DNA of 64,000 bases from JAFTYO01 sp045644765 (GTDB lineage: Bacteria; Pseudomonadota; Alphaproteobacteria; RF32; CAG-239): positions 1-64,000 of the forward strand of contig JAZRHM010000034.1 of NCBI GenBank assembly GCA_045644765.1, in the 5' to 3' direction. Below, in pieces: positions 26,812 through 36,409 of this stretch. The translations under genes and the position numbers were made by a program. Below the pieces are notes generated by a model. The model did no database searches, was not told the origin of the DNA, and saw only the letters and a list, made by a program, of their open reading frames with translations. Each line of letters begins with the position of its first letter. Within the stretch, counting starts at the first letter, position 1.

Positions 26812-26963
26812 TTTTATCAACTCTTTTATATATTTTTCACACTTCTGCTGATATTATCCATAAAAATCAAAGAAAGCGTTAAAATGATAAAAAATATTTT
26901 CAAAAAAAATACTATTTTGTATTGACTTTATAAAATAATCTTAGTAAAAACACTTCTAGCAAT

Positions 26964-27040
26964 GGCGAACGTAGCTCAGTTGGTAGAGCCCCGGTTTGTG
27001 GTACCGGTTGTCGTCGGTTCGAGCCCGATCGTTCGCCCCA
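26964..27040 (+). tRNA. tRNA-His (anticodon GTG)
   Basis: A complete cloverleaf. The acceptor stem is GCGAACG (26965-26971) paired with CGTTCGC (27030-27036), with the tRNA-His extra G at 26964 opposite C27037, and an encoded CCA at 27038-27040. The anticodon stem CCGGT/ACCGG holds loop TTGTGGT with GTG at 26998-27000. A TTGACT (26922) and TAAAAA (26945) pair with 17-base spacing could be its promoter. The 3' tail is repeated downstream (see the repeat entry at 27029). Confidence 0.97.
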
Positions 27041-27303
27041 GATTATACTCTGCCTAGTGCAGAGTTTTTTTATGCGAACATTCGGGCTCTCAGGTTCTCG
27101 CCCGTCTTGTTCCGTAGAGCTCGCTTTAAAGCTCGCTAACTTCTCTTCGGGCAAGTATTTGTAACATTTGCAATTGACGCCTTCGGCTATTGCAAATTAA
27201 CAAAATCTGATAGTTCGCGGCAAAAACAGTTCCCCAAACTGTTTTTGCTCACAAACTCGTTCGCCCCAGATTATACTCTGCCTAGTGCAGAGTTTTTTTA
27301 TGC
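27029..27303 (+). repeat. tRNA-His tail duplication flanking a palindrome-rich segment
   Basis: A perfect 47-base direct repeat (27029-27075 and 27257-27303) contains the tRNA 3' end, CCA and the terminator. The 181 bases between begin with a near-inverted copy of the tRNA 3' part (27074-27089 against 27021-27036, 14 of 16 matching), and contain further hairpins: ATTTGCAAT with ATTGCAAAT, and CAAAAACAGTT with AACTGTTTTTG. No gene-like frame is seen. It may be an integrated mini-element or a foldback duplication. Confidence 0.85.
27047..27071 (+). terminator. Terminator after tRNA-His
   Basis: ACTCTGC (27047-27053) pairs with GCAGAGT (27059-27065), then T run. A second identical copy is at 27275-27299. 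Confidence 0.9.
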
Positions 27304-27362
27304 TCGACAACTTCTTTTATAAAAAACTTGCAAACGCAATAAAAATAAGCTAAGAAAAACTC

Positions 27363-28106
27363 ATGACAAGATACAAAATTAGCATAGAATATGACGGAAC
27401 AAACCTGTTAGGGTGGCAAAAACAACAAGAAGGGCCAAGTGTTCAATCTTATCTTGAACAGGCTCTGTTTGGTTTTTCACACCAACAGATTGAAGTGATT
27501 GCTGCCGGCCGGACAGATGCCGGCGTTCATGCTACAGCTCAAGTTGCTCATTTTGATTTAGATTCAAATATGGAGCTTTTCCGTTTGCGTGAAGCTTTCA
27601 ACGCTCTTTTAAGAGACATGGGAGCTCCCGTGAGTGTTCTTGATATAGAAGCGGTTAATTCTGATTTTCACGCAAGGTTTAGTGCAAAAGGACGAGGCTA
27701 TATTTATAAAATTTTAAATCGTCGTGCGCGTCCGGTTTTACAAGAAAATCGAGTTTGGTGGGTTCCTTTTCCTTTAGATGTAAGCGCTATGAGAGAAGGA
27801 GCAAAATATCTTTTAGGTCATCATGATTTCAGTTCTTTCCGAGGTGCCGGTTGTCAAGCTTTGTCACCTGTAAAAACTTTAGATAAGCTTGATATAACGA
27901 CAAACGGCGATGAGATAAATTTTATAGTTGAAGCTCGTTCATTTTTATATCATCAGGTTCGCAACATGGTTGGCACCTTAAAAATGGTCGGCGACGGACA
28001 TTTAAAACCGGAAGATGTCAAAACCATATTAGAAAGCAAAAAAAGAAGTGCTGCCGGCATGACGGCACCTGCTTCCGGTTTATATTTAAATAAAGTTGTT
28101 TACTAA
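27363..28106 (+). CDS. truA: tRNA pseudouridine(38-40) synthase TruA
   Basis: 247 residues, the normal size. TruA makes pseudouridine at positions 38-40 in the anticodon arm of several tRNAs. The catalytic Asp lies in AAGRTDAGVHA near residue 53. Other family signatures are YDGTNLLGWQKQ (9-20), FHARFSAKGRGYIYKI, and YHQVRNMVGTL. There is no strong ribosome site; AAGAAAAACTC precedes the ATG. It lies directly beyond the duplicated tRNA-His tail and is monocistronic. Confidence 0.95.
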   Translation: MTRYKISIEYDGTNLLGWQKQQEGPSVQSYLEQALFGFSHQQIEVIAAGRTDAGVHATAQVAHFDLDSNMELFRLREAFNALLRDMGAPVSVLDIEAVNSDFHARFSAKGRGYIYKILNRRARPVLQENRVWWVPFPLDVSAMREGAKYLLGHHDFSSFRGAGCQALSPVKTLDKLDITTNGDEINFIVEARSFLYHQVRNMVGTLKMVGDGHLKPEDVKTILESKKRSAAGMTAPASGLYLNKVVY

Positions 28107-28119
28107 AAAAACACACATT

Positions 28120-28147
28120 AAAAAAGGCATCTTTCGATGCCTTTTTT
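28120..28147. terminator. Bidirectional terminator between truA and the autotransporter
   Basis: AAAAAAGGCATC (28120-28131) and GATGCCTTTTTT (28136-28147), a perfect stem with T on either strand. Confidence 0.9.
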
Positions 28148-28153
28148 GTTTTT

Positions 28154-31100
28154 CTAGAAGTTATACTTAATACCTGCATTAGCTTCAAACGGATTTTCAT
28201 CTTCAATAAACTGTTTGAACTTACCGTAGAAAGTAAACGGTTTATAGTTATAATCTAATCCTAAGCTGAGCATTGCTCTATCACGATCATAAATATTTTC
28301 ATAATCGGTGATTACATATTTTCCATCCATACCATGCATAGAAGCTTCCAAACTATGATATGGTTTTGCAAACTCGTGATAATACATTGCGTTTGCATTA
28401 AAGCTCAAGCTACTGTGTTCATTAAGCTTAACATCTTTTCTGATATTTACGCCTAAGCCCATTTCAACTGACAGATTATTTTCTGCATCAGCTTTAATTG
28501 ACATCGCCTTATTGTTGTTTTCACGGATTCTGTTTTGATAGTAGCCCAACACATTAAATTCTGCAGTCGGTTCAACAATAAGTCCGCCAAAATCAAATCC
28601 GTAACGAACCGCATTGCTCAAACCATAAATCCATGAAGTTAAGTCAGATTCATACATACCATCTGATGTGTGGCGTTCATATTCGCCGTCAGAATATCCG
28701 AAACGAGCAATTGAAGCAAAACTCATACCTTTATCATTGATATATGATACAGGAACAAAGGCTTGAACCATTAAATCTTTACGATTAGAATCGTCATCAT
28801 AATCGCTTCTGAATTGGGTGATACCCATACCGAAACCTTTTCTTATCAGGTTATCGCCTTCAACATCATACATAAAGTACATTGTGTTGGCATAGTTTTC
28901 ATAACCGGTTAAGGTTCCTTTGGTATCTCTTGCTCTATATAAGTGGTCATAACCCACAATTTTGCGTTCGGCACCTTTGGTTGTAAACAACTCATCAGTT
29001 AAGGTTGTGTTTAAGTTTCTTAAAACGCTCATATTTTCTTGTGCAAAGTTCGGAAGCAAAGCATATCCTAAGAGCTCAGCTTCGGTTTTTGCATAAGAAG
29101 AAGTGTCAGCTTTTTTCAAGTTGCTAAACAATACGGAATTATTTTTTGCCTCGTAGTTTTGTTCTAAAAACTCGGCAATAGAAGAAGAACTTGAAAGCTC
29201 AGCAAAAGATTTACGTGTCATAATCACATTAGCACTGTCTTTTTCTGTGTTTTTCTCAACTTTTGCATCAAACATTGCAGATTGTGATGTCACATTTACA
29301 TCAATTGTTTCAGCTTTCAAGGATTCTGTTTCGACATAAGTGTCATCAAAACCTTCTTCAACCACACTTGAGTCAACCGCCATTGTACCGGCAAGAGAGA
29401 GCGCTTCATATACACCGCCTTTACCTAATGCGACAGTTCCGTCACCCATGTTATCAAAGTTAAGATCATAAGAACTAGATATGAGACCTGTGTTAACAAT
29501 TACGGCATCGTTTTCAACACGAATAAAATTTCCTACATTATTAGCAATCTCATCAGCTATTTTCCTTTCTCCATTCAACGTAATTGTTCCTCGGTTGTTT
29601 ACCCTCGCATTTTTTGCATAAATACCATAAGCCTTTTCATCAATATTAGTAGTTACATTAATGTTTGTAGATGCATCTATTGTTACTGCTCCTTTTTCTT
29701 TATAAATACCATAAGCTTCACCTGTGGAACTATTAGTTACAGTGATTGTTGAGTTCTTTACATCAACGACTGAACCTATTGAATAAACACCATAAGCAGC
29801 ACCTATTCCTTTATTTTCCACTGTTATTGATGATCCATCCATCATCGAAAAATTACCCTCAGCATAAATACCATAAACTGGGGCATCGGTATTCCCTGTT
29901 ACACTAACATCTGAATTAGATACGCTATATGTAGCATCCGGACCATTCTGTAATACCATAATTCCTGCAGCTGCGCTATTTTCTGATGTTACTGTAAGTT
30001 TAGAATCCTCACCAAAAAGACCTGTTTTTGCTATGATACCTGTCGCAGAAGCATCTGTAGATTGTACATTAATGAACCCATCGGATATCTCAACGTCATC
30101 TGTACCTTTAATACCGATTGCAGCTCCTTTTGTAGTGTTTACAATAATACTTCTTCTAAAAATATCAACAGATGCACTATCAATACCATAAGCTGCACAT
30201 TCTCCCTTTTCTATATCACAATTATTTCCTTCATAAGTATTTTTTACATTAATTTCGCCTACAGGAACAGCGATAGTCGAACCTCCAACTAACCCAAGAA
30301 TAACTTTTCCATTATCACTCTTAATACCATAAGCTGTATACAAGCCGCTACTTTCTACTTCAATTTTTGAGCCAATCTTATTTGTTGTAACAGAAATCCC
30401 ATTTTCACTAGGTGTTTCAACATAAACGCCATAAGCTATTCCTTCATTGGTTTTCACAGTCATAGTTCCGTCATGTTGTATGCTTGTTTCTCCTCCAAAA
30501 TTATAAAAACCATAAGCATTTCCCGCATTGGTATTTTCTACTGTAATATTTGTATACGGGCCATTTTCATATTTTGACCCATTTAAATAAGCTCCATAAG
30601 CATGATTTAGTGCGGTTGTTATATTCATATCTCCATCATATGCTATAGCAGAGCCGCTTTCATCATAAATTCCATAAGTTTCTCCATCTGATGTTCTGCT
30701 TATTGTCATTGATGTACCACTTGCTGCATAAATTTCTTCTGTGTAACTATCATTATCGTCCGCTTTTACATAAATACCATATATTGTACCTGTGCCGGTA
30801 TTTTTTTCTATACTTATTTCTGAACTATTTGTCATAGTAAGCCTTGAATTATCAAGATATATACCATAAGTACCTCCGTTGACATCACTTGCACTTATGC
30901 TTCCTTGGCTGTTGATCGCTATGCTTCCTTGATGGTTTATCGTAGATCCGTTTAACCCATATATACCATATGCATTACTAATATCATCGGTTACAGCCGT
31001 TATGGTTCCGGTATTAGTTATCGTAGATTCGTTTAACCCATATATACCATAAACCTCTCCTGTACCAAATGCTGTATCCGGATTATCAGGATCTGTTTGA

Positions 31101-33901
31101 TCTTCAGGATCAAAACCAACATTTATCGTTCCATTGTTTTTAATCATTGAATTATTAAGAGCAACGCCATATGTTTTACCAACGACAGATTTTGACATTA
31201 TGGTTCCGGTATTATTTATGGTTGAGCCCACCTTACCACAAATACCATATGCATCTCCGTTTTCTGTTGTAACATCAATACTGCCGCCGTTGGTACCACT
31301 AAGCATATTATTACCATAAATTCCATAAGCGCTTGCATTTTCAGAATAAACATCAATTTTTCCACTGTTCGTAATAATACTATTTTTGACATCAATGCCT
31401 GTTGCTATCCCGTCTACAGATTCAACATCTATTTCCCCAATATTAGTAATATTTTTTGTATTATTGCCAGATGTATAGATACCAGATGCCACCCCTCCTG
31501 AATATACATAAATCCTACCTGTATCTTCATTTTTTATGTCTTGTATTAGATTCTCCGTATAATCTTCAATATAAATACCATAAGCACTACCTTGTTCACC
31601 CAAAGCTTCTACATCAATGTTTCCGCTATTTTCAACATAAACAGCTCCACTATACATACCGTAAGCATCATACCATTCCGCTGAAACGTCTACATTTCCG
31701 GAATTAAGCAAACTTTCCAATGTTTTACCGTTATACAAACCGTAGGCATTTTTGTTTTCTGAATATGAATAAACATCCCCAAAATTATCTAAGGAAGATT
31801 TTGTATAAACACCATGAGCATCGCCATCAACACTTGAAGCGTTTATTATACCACCGTTTGAAACATCACCCATGTCCCCGTATATACCATATACATTTCC
31901 GGAACCTGTACTTTCAACATTGATTATGGCATTTTCCGTTTTGTCATGTGTACCAGAATAAACATTATCTTTAAAATTATCAATTTTAAACAAAGTGTTA
32001 TATATATCATCTTGTCCATATATGCCATAAACATTACCTGAACCGATACTTGTTATATTGATTTCTGTTGTTCTATCCAATTTGTCATTATCTACCGAAG
32101 CACCGCTTGTAAGTTCTTGTGCCATAGTATATATCTTTGTATCTTCACCACCGTACACACCATAAACATCGCCGTTACCACCGGTATAAAAATTTTCTGT
32201 TCCTTCAATTTTACCACCATTAGTAACGTTAATTAAGGCGGATTCAGTTCCTTCTTTGCTATATTGATTAGTATCTAATGATAAAAATGATAAGAAAATA
32301 TTTTTTGCTTCATTTGTTTTCAATGCATACACATCACCATCGCTTAAATTGTTGATGTTTATTGTTGCTTTATGATCTATGGTTTGGTCGGTAGTTACAT
32401 ACGCATTCAAATCAATATATGAAAGATATAAATCGTGTTGATTTCCCCTTATTTGTGCTTCAGGGTTCATTACCGATTCATCATAGTTTTTACCTATTAC
32501 ATCAACATAATTACTGTTTGTAATATCGATCTCTTCATTTACAAAATTTGCTTTTTCTTTACTTACAGGTTCATATGCACCACTTGATTTTGCTACACAT
32601 TTTCCGGTTGCATCTCGTCCATATCCTTCATCGCATACACAGGTGTTGCCTTCTTGTTTACCATGTTCACCACAATCTAAAGTTTCTACACATTTTTCGG
32701 TTGCATCCATTGTATAACCATCAGCACATATATCACATTTTGTGCCATCATAACCTTTGTCACAAACACATGTGTTGCCAACTTGTGTACCATGTTCACC
32801 ACAATCTAAAGTTTCTACACATTTTCCGGTTGCATCCATTGTATAATTATCAGCACATATATCACATAATGTGCCATCATAACCTTCTTTACAGTCACAG
32901 TGGTTTTCTGTTTGGGTTCCTTCTGAACCTCTGGTGTTATTTTCACAATGTAAGTCCCAATAACAATTTCCTTCGTCATCAAATACGTCATATCCGCTAG
33001 CACAGCTGTCACACTCATCACCTTTATAACCTTCGATACAGCTATCCGCTTTATATTTTGTTACCGCACCACTTTGACACTCACTACAAGATGAAGCATT
33101 TGCTGGGCAACTTGTTAAAGTATAACCTTCACATTGATTTATTTCACAACTTTTTCCGTCAGCACTTAATACATATCCGGTATCGCAACTTTCTATTTTA
33201 TATCCCTTTTCTTCTCCTTTTTGACATGAGCTCCATGTTGCATTTGCAGGAATATCTGTTAAATCAAAACCGGCACATTCTGCTGCCTGACAACTTCCGT
33301 CAGCAGCCCGCTCATAACCGAAAGAACATTTGTCACAAAAATTACCTTGATATCCTCTATCACACAAACATTTATCATTATATTGAGAACCATGTACGCA
33401 TGCCATTGTCGGATGACATTGATTTGTTCCGTATTTTCCATAACCTTCATCACATACACACTTACCATTACTACAATGTTCATTTGTGCCGCAAACAACA
33501 TCTTTACACGAATTGCCGCTTCCGCCGCCACCACCGCCACCGGCTGCTGCAGCAATACCACCAACTGCTGCAACACCGGCTACAGTTCCGATAACACCCC
33601 AAGGCATACCACATCTTTGTTTTGCATTAGCGCCAAACGATGCCAACAATTCCATCGCATACACATTGTTTTTTTCTTTTGCTATACAATATGCCGTATC
33701 GCCTTTTTCGTTTTCAGAATCAATATCATAGCCCATATCATGAACTAAGTATCTGATTTTTTGAACCTGATTTGTTCTTGCATAATGAAATAACGATTCT
33801 ACAAAACCTGACGGTGCTGTTGTCGCTGCAAAAGAACTTGCGCTAAAACAAACAGTGGTTACAAACGCTACAATTGTGCGAAATCTGGACTTTAAAGACA
33901 T
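28154..33901 (-). CDS. Giant autotransporter with ankyrin-like and EGF-like parts
   Basis: 1,915 residues. Layout: signal peptide (1-25, ending SSFA); an ankyrin-like stretch (about 30-105, with GDTAYCIAKEKNN); a short hydrophobic, poly-Gly segment (VAAVGGIAAAAGGGGGGGSG); a cysteine-rich block of EGF-like units (about 128-440, e.g. CDEGYG, CDKGYDGTKCD); a long passenger made of about 30 loose repeats built on YGIYG and TITNTGTI (about 450-1600); and a C-terminal beta-barrel of about 270 residues ending YNF, the aromatic ending of outer-membrane barrels. A type V secreted adhesin-like surface protein is inferred. It is monocistronic. EGF-like and ankyrin-like units are rare in bacterial autotransporters and recall host-derived domains. 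Confidence 0.85.
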   Translation of the reverse strand: MSLKSRFRTIVAFVTTVCFSASSFAATTAPSGFVESLFHYARTNQVQKIRYLVHDMGYDIDSENEKGDTAYCIAKEKNNVYAMELLASFGANAKQRCGMPWGVIGTVAGVAAVGGIAAAAGGGGGGGSGNSCKDVVCGTNEHCSNGKCVCDEGYGKYGTNQCHPTMACVHGSQYNDKCLCDRGYQGNFCDKCSFGYERAADGSCQAAECAGFDLTDIPANATWSSCQKGEEKGYKIESCDTGYVLSADGKSCEINQCEGYTLTSCPANASSCSECQSGAVTKYKADSCIEGYKGDECDSCASGYDVFDDEGNCYWDLHCENNTRGSEGTQTENHCDCKEGYDGTLCDICADNYTMDATGKCVETLDCGEHGTQVGNTCVCDKGYDGTKCDICADGYTMDATEKCVETLDCGEHGKQEGNTCVCDEGYGRDATGKCVAKSSGAYEPVSKEKANFVNEEIDITNSNYVDVIGKNYDESVMNPEAQIRGNQHDLYLSYIDLNAYVTTDQTIDHKATININNLSDGDVYALKTNEAKNIFLSFLSLDTNQYSKEGTESALINVTNGGKIEGTENFYTGGNGDVYGVYGGEDTKIYTMAQELTSGASVDNDKLDRTTEINITSIGSGNVYGIYGQDDIYNTLFKIDNFKDNVYSGTHDKTENAIINVESTGSGNVYGIYGDMGDVSNGGIINASSVDGDAHGVYTKSSLDNFGDVYSYSENKNAYGLYNGKTLESLLNSGNVDVSAEWYDAYGMYSGAVYVENSGNIDVEALGEQGSAYGIYIEDYTENLIQDIKNEDTGRIYVYSGGVASGIYTSGNNTKNITNIGEIDVESVDGIATGIDVKNSIITNSGKIDVYSENASAYGIYGNNMLSGTNGGSIDVTTENGDAYGICGKVGSTINNTGTIMSKSVVGKTYGVALNNSMIKNNGTINVGFDPEDQTDPDNPDTAFGTGEVYGIYGLNESTITNTGTITAVTDDISNAYGIYGLNGSTINHQGSIAINSQGSISASDVNGGTYGIYLDNSRLTMTNSSEISIEKNTGTGTIYGIYVKADDNDSYTEEIYAASGTSMTISRTSDGETYGIYDESGSAIAYDGDMNITTALNHAYGAYLNGSKYENGPYTNITVENTNAGNAYGFYNFGGETSIQHDGTMTVKTNEGIAYGVYVETPSENGISVTTNKIGSKIEVESSGLYTAYGIKSDNGKVILGLVGGSTIAVPVGEINVKNTYEGNNCDIEKGECAAYGIDSASVDIFRRSIIVNTTKGAAIGIKGTDDVEISDGFINVQSTDASATGIIAKTGLFGEDSKLTVTSENSAAAGIMVLQNGPDATYSVSNSDVSVTGNTDAPVYGIYAEGNFSMMDGSSITVENKGIGAAYGVYSIGSVVDVKNSTITVTNSSTGEAYGIYKEKGAVTIDASTNINVTTNIDEKAYGIYAKNARVNNRGTITLNGERKIADEIANNVGNFIRVENDAVIVNTGLISSSYDLNFDNMGDGTVALGKGGVYEALSLAGTMAVDSSVVEEGFDDTYVETESLKAETIDVNVTSQSAMFDAKVEKNTEKDSANVIMTRKSFAELSSSSSIAEFLEQNYEAKNNSVLFSNLKKADTSSYAKTEAELLGYALLPNFAQENMSVLRNLNTTLTDELFTTKGAERKIVGYDHLYRARDTKGTLTGYENYANTMYFMYDVEGDNLIRKGFGMGITQFRSDYDDDSNRKDLMVQAFVPVSYINDKGMSFASIARFGYSDGEYERHTSDGMYESDLTSWIYGLSNAVRYGFDFGGLIVEPTAEFNVLGYYQNRIRENNNKAMSIKADAENNLSVEMGLGVNIRKDVKLNEHSSLSFNANAMYYHEFAKPYHSLEASMHGMDGKYVITDYENIYDRDRAMLSLGLDYNYKPFTFYGKFKQFIEDENPFEANAGIKYNF

Positions 33902-33974
33902 AGTTATACCTCAAAAAAAAGTTAAATATAACTATGTATATCAACCATTAGTTAAAAATTAGATAACATATTAG

Positions 33975-34343
33975 TTACAGCTTATTAAACTTAAGCTCTA
34001 AACCTTTTGAATTTTTTAAAACTAATGTATCATCTGTTGTATAACACTCTTCAACTTCTTGTAAATTTTTAAGATATTCTTGTTCAATTTGCATCAGATT
34101 TTCCGGTCCCATCATCATAGTTGAACCTGCTACATTAAACTTTATCTTATTATCAGATTGTTCAAAACTGCCAAAATATCGGTTTACGCCTGAAGAACCG
34201 GAAAACTCTGTTCCGTTAAACACAATCGTTACTTCAGCATCATCATCTAAGCCTGACATTTTATATTCGCCGTTTAATGCTTCTTGTTTTTGCATACAAC
34301 CGAATAAAATAAACACTAATAAAAGTCGTAAAATCTTTCTCAT
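33975..34343 (-). CDS. META/HslJ-domain lipoprotein
   Basis: 122 residues. A signal peptide ends in lipobox LFGC (Cys15), giving a lipid-anchored envelope protein. The mature part fits a META domain, as in HslJ: SGSSGVNRYFGSFEQSDN, then FNVAGSTMMMGPENLMQIEQ, the strongly conserved middle of the family. HslJ is linked to novobiocin resistance and motility in other bacteria; the biochemical role is unclear. It begins 23 bases after murA stops and is probably cotranscribed. Confidence 0.8.
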   Translation of the reverse strand: MRKILRLLLVFILFGCMQKQEALNGEYKMSGLDDDAEVTIVFNGTEFSGSSGVNRYFGSFEQSDNKIKFNVAGSTMMMGPENLMQIEQEYLKNLQEVEECYTTDDTLVLKNSKGLELKFNKL

Positions 34344-34366
34344 ATATGCTATCCTTTATCTTAAAT

Positions 34367-35659
34367 TTAGTCTTGTTCTTTAATTCTTTCAATATCAGCA
34401 CCGACAGCTTTTAGCTTTTCTTCTAAACGTTCATATCCTCTGTCTAAGTGATACACCCTGTTAACAATAGTTTCTCCGTCAGCAACAAGTCCTGCTAAAA
34501 TAAGCGCAAATGAAGCTCTTAAATCGGTTGCCATAACAGGTGCACCTGAAAGCTTTTTGACACCTCTGACAATTGCTGAAGCATAGCCGTGAACATTGAT
34601 GTTTGCGCCCATACGCATCAGCTCAGGCACATGCATAAATCTGTTTTCCCAAATATTTTCCGTTACCAGAGATGCTCCCGGTACAACCGTCATCAAAGCC
34701 ATAAACTGCGCTTGTAAATCTGTCGGGAAGCCGGGATAATAATCTGTCATAATATCTTGACCTTGCATCAAAGCATTTCTGGCATCAATTGTAATGCTTT
34801 GTTCTTTTTCGATAACTTTGATATCCATATTACGCAAAATGTTCAAAGGTGTTTGCAGATGTTCTGCTCTTGCATTTATAAGCTCGATTCTTCCCTTTGT
34901 GATTGCAGCAGCAATTGCATATGAACCGGCTTCGATTCGGTCTGCTACAACCTCATGTGTAGCCCCTTTTAATGAACGTACACCTTCAATTGTTAAAATT
35001 GATGTGTTTTTACCTTCAATTTTTGCACCCATCTTAATTAATAAGTCTATTAAATCGGCAATTTCCGGTTCTTTGGCTGCATTTTCAATTTTTGTAATAC
35101 CATGAGCTAAAGTTGCTGCCATCAAAATGTTACAAGTGGCGCCAACCGATGCTTTCGGAAAAATCACATGTGCACCTTTTAAGCCTTCTTTAGCGTCAGC
35201 AACAACATAACCGTTTTTGATTTCAATTTTAGCGCCCATAAGTTCTAAAGAATTAAGATGAATATCCATCGGTCTTGCACCTATGGCACAACCTCCGGGT
35301 AAAGATAACTCAACATGACCTTCTCTGGCCAACAACGGACCTAAAACATAGTATGATGCACGCATTTTGCGAACATAATCATAAGGAGCGATCAAACTTT
35401 CAAATGTGTCTGTCGTATATGTATATGTTTTAGATTCGAAATTTTCTTTTGTTTCAATTTTCTCATCAATTTTTGTTCCCAGCTGTAAAAGAAGAGAATT
35501 TAAAGATTTTATATCCGATAATATCGGCATATTTGTAAGAGTAACACTTTCTTTTGTAAGCAAAGAAGCGCAAATTAAGGGAAGTGCGGCGTTTTTTGCT
35601 CCGCTAATATAAATTTTACCGTTAAGCTGATTTCCGCCTTTTATTTTGATTTTATCCAT
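34367..35659 (-). CDS. murA: UDP-N-acetylglucosamine 1-carboxyvinyltransferase MurA
   Basis: 430 residues. MurA moves enolpyruvate from PEP to UDP-GlcNAc, the first committed step of peptidoglycan synthesis, in the cytoplasm. KNAALPL near residue 22 holds the conserved Lys. The active-site Cys, the target of fosfomycin, is present in PGGCAIGARPMDIH near residue 118. The C-terminal DLRASFALILAGLVA matches the family. It overlaps a short upstream gene at the start codon and is followed by the META lipoprotein. Confidence 0.95.
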   Translation of the reverse strand: MDKIKIKGGNQLNGKIYISGAKNAALPLICASLLTKESVTLTNMPILSDIKSLNSLLLQLGTKIDEKIETKENFESKTYTYTTDTFESLIAPYDYVRKMRASYYVLGPLLAREGHVELSLPGGCAIGARPMDIHLNSLELMGAKIEIKNGYVVADAKEGLKGAHVIFPKASVGATCNILMAATLAHGITKIENAAKEPEIADLIDLLIKMGAKIEGKNTSILTIEGVRSLKGATHEVVADRIEAGSYAIAAAITKGRIELINARAEHLQTPLNILRNMDIKVIEKEQSITIDARNALMQGQDIMTDYYPGFPTDLQAQFMALMTVVPGASLVTENIWENRFMHVPELMRMGANINVHGYASAIVRGVKKLSGAPVMATDLRASFALILAGLVADGETIVNRVYHLDRGYERLEEKLKAVGADIERIKEQD

Positions 35660-35789
35660 TGTTTTGTTCCTTAAGTTTTTTTAATTTTTCACGTTCTTCT
35701 TGCTGTTTTTTACGCTTTAACAAATTTTTTTGCAAAGCTTTGGCTTCTTTTTCAAAACGTATATCCTTTGCTTTTTTATTTTTATTCAT
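35652..35789 (-). CDS. Small basic protein overlapping murA
   Basis: 45 residues, mostly Lys, Arg, Glu and Gln (MNKNKKAKDIRFEKEAK at the start, then KRKKQQEEREKLKKLKE), predicted as one long charged helix. The start ATG (35789) is preceded by AAGGG. Its stop overlaps the murA start in ATGGATAA, typical of translational coupling. Similar tiny basic proteins stand before murA in other alphaproteobacteria (from memory, not checked). No known function. Confidence 0.6.
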   Translation of the reverse strand: MNKNKKAKDIRFEKEAKALQKNLLKRKKQQEEREKLKKLKEQNNG

Positions 35790-35986
35790 TTTCAGACCCT
35801 TCTGAAGGTTATTAAACATTAAATGAAACATACTTTATTTATGCTCATATTTAAACTTTTATCTTATTTCATTCACAATATTGATTATTTTTAATCAAAA
35901 TCAGCAATTTAATAAAATTGAAAAAAAATTAAAAAAACTCTTGCATTTTATTTTTATTGTGATATTAAATAGTCCATCGCAATGAT

Positions 35987-36061
35987 GCGGGTATAGCTCA
36001 GGGGTAGAGCGCAACCTTGCCAAGGTTGATGTCGTGGGTCCGAATCCCATTGCCCGCTCCA
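35987..36061 (+). tRNA. tRNA-Gly (anticodon GCC)
   Basis: The acceptor GCGGGTA (35987-35993) pairs with TGCCCGC (36051-36057); discriminator T36058 and encoded CCA 36059-36061. The anticodon stem CAACC/GGTTG holds loop TTGCCAA with GCC at 36019-36021. A plausible TTGCAT/TATTAA promoter pair lies directly upstream. Confidence 0.97.
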
Positions 36062-36228
36062 ATTTCAAAGGTCACTAAACTGTGACCTTTTTTTATTGCA
36101 ATGGGAGGAGGACCCACGAAGAAGTGGTCCGACTACAAGCGAAAGGCAGACGAAAGTATGCCGGTCGCTACAAAGCGATGAGCGCAGTGAATGTAGCAAA
36201 GCGAAATAATCCCATTGCCCGCTCCAAT
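36043..36228 (+). repeat. tRNA-Gly tail duplication flanking a palindrome-rich segment
   Basis: A 21-base direct copy of the tRNA 3' end (36043-36063) recurs at 36208-36228. Between lie the terminator, then an inverted copy of the T-arm (36098-36117 against 36034-36053, 17 of 20 matching), then 90 bases with GC-rich small palindromes such as GGCA...TGCC. The architecture equals that after tRNA-His. No gene-like frame is present. Confidence 0.85.
36067..36094 (+). terminator. Terminator after tRNA-Gly
   Basis: AAAGGTCAC (36067-36075) and GTGACCTTT (36082-36090), a perfect stem with T run. Confidence 0.9.
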
Positions 36229-36409
36229 ACATAAAAATACCTTTCAAGGTGGTTTTTTTTGTTATCAAAATTTCTAAATCATCCACTATATTTGTATAAC
36301 TTTTTAAATAAAACTGTGGAGTTTACTCACTTTTTATTTTAAATATTTATGTTTTCATTATGTAATCAATGGCATATACAACAAAACTTACTACCAGAGA
36401 GTGACCAAA

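Noticed and set aside
26912..27154. Minus-strand frame of 80 codons across tRNA-His
   Set aside because: It is the antisense of the tRNA and its tail; such frames appear opposite many tRNAs and have no own start signal.
33058..33594. Plus-strand frames antisense to the autotransporter
   Set aside because: Their His/Leu-rich composition is the mirror of the Cys/Gly codons of the real gene; no start signals.
28154..33901. Regularly spaced repeats as a possible CRISPR array
   Set aside because: Spacing is in frame with a continuous reading frame and repeats are degenerate protein repeats, not constant 25-40 bp units.
36065..36286. Minus-strand frame of 73 codons after tRNA-Gly
   Set aside because: It lies over the terminator and the tRNA tail copy and has no ribosome-binding site; explained by the repeat.
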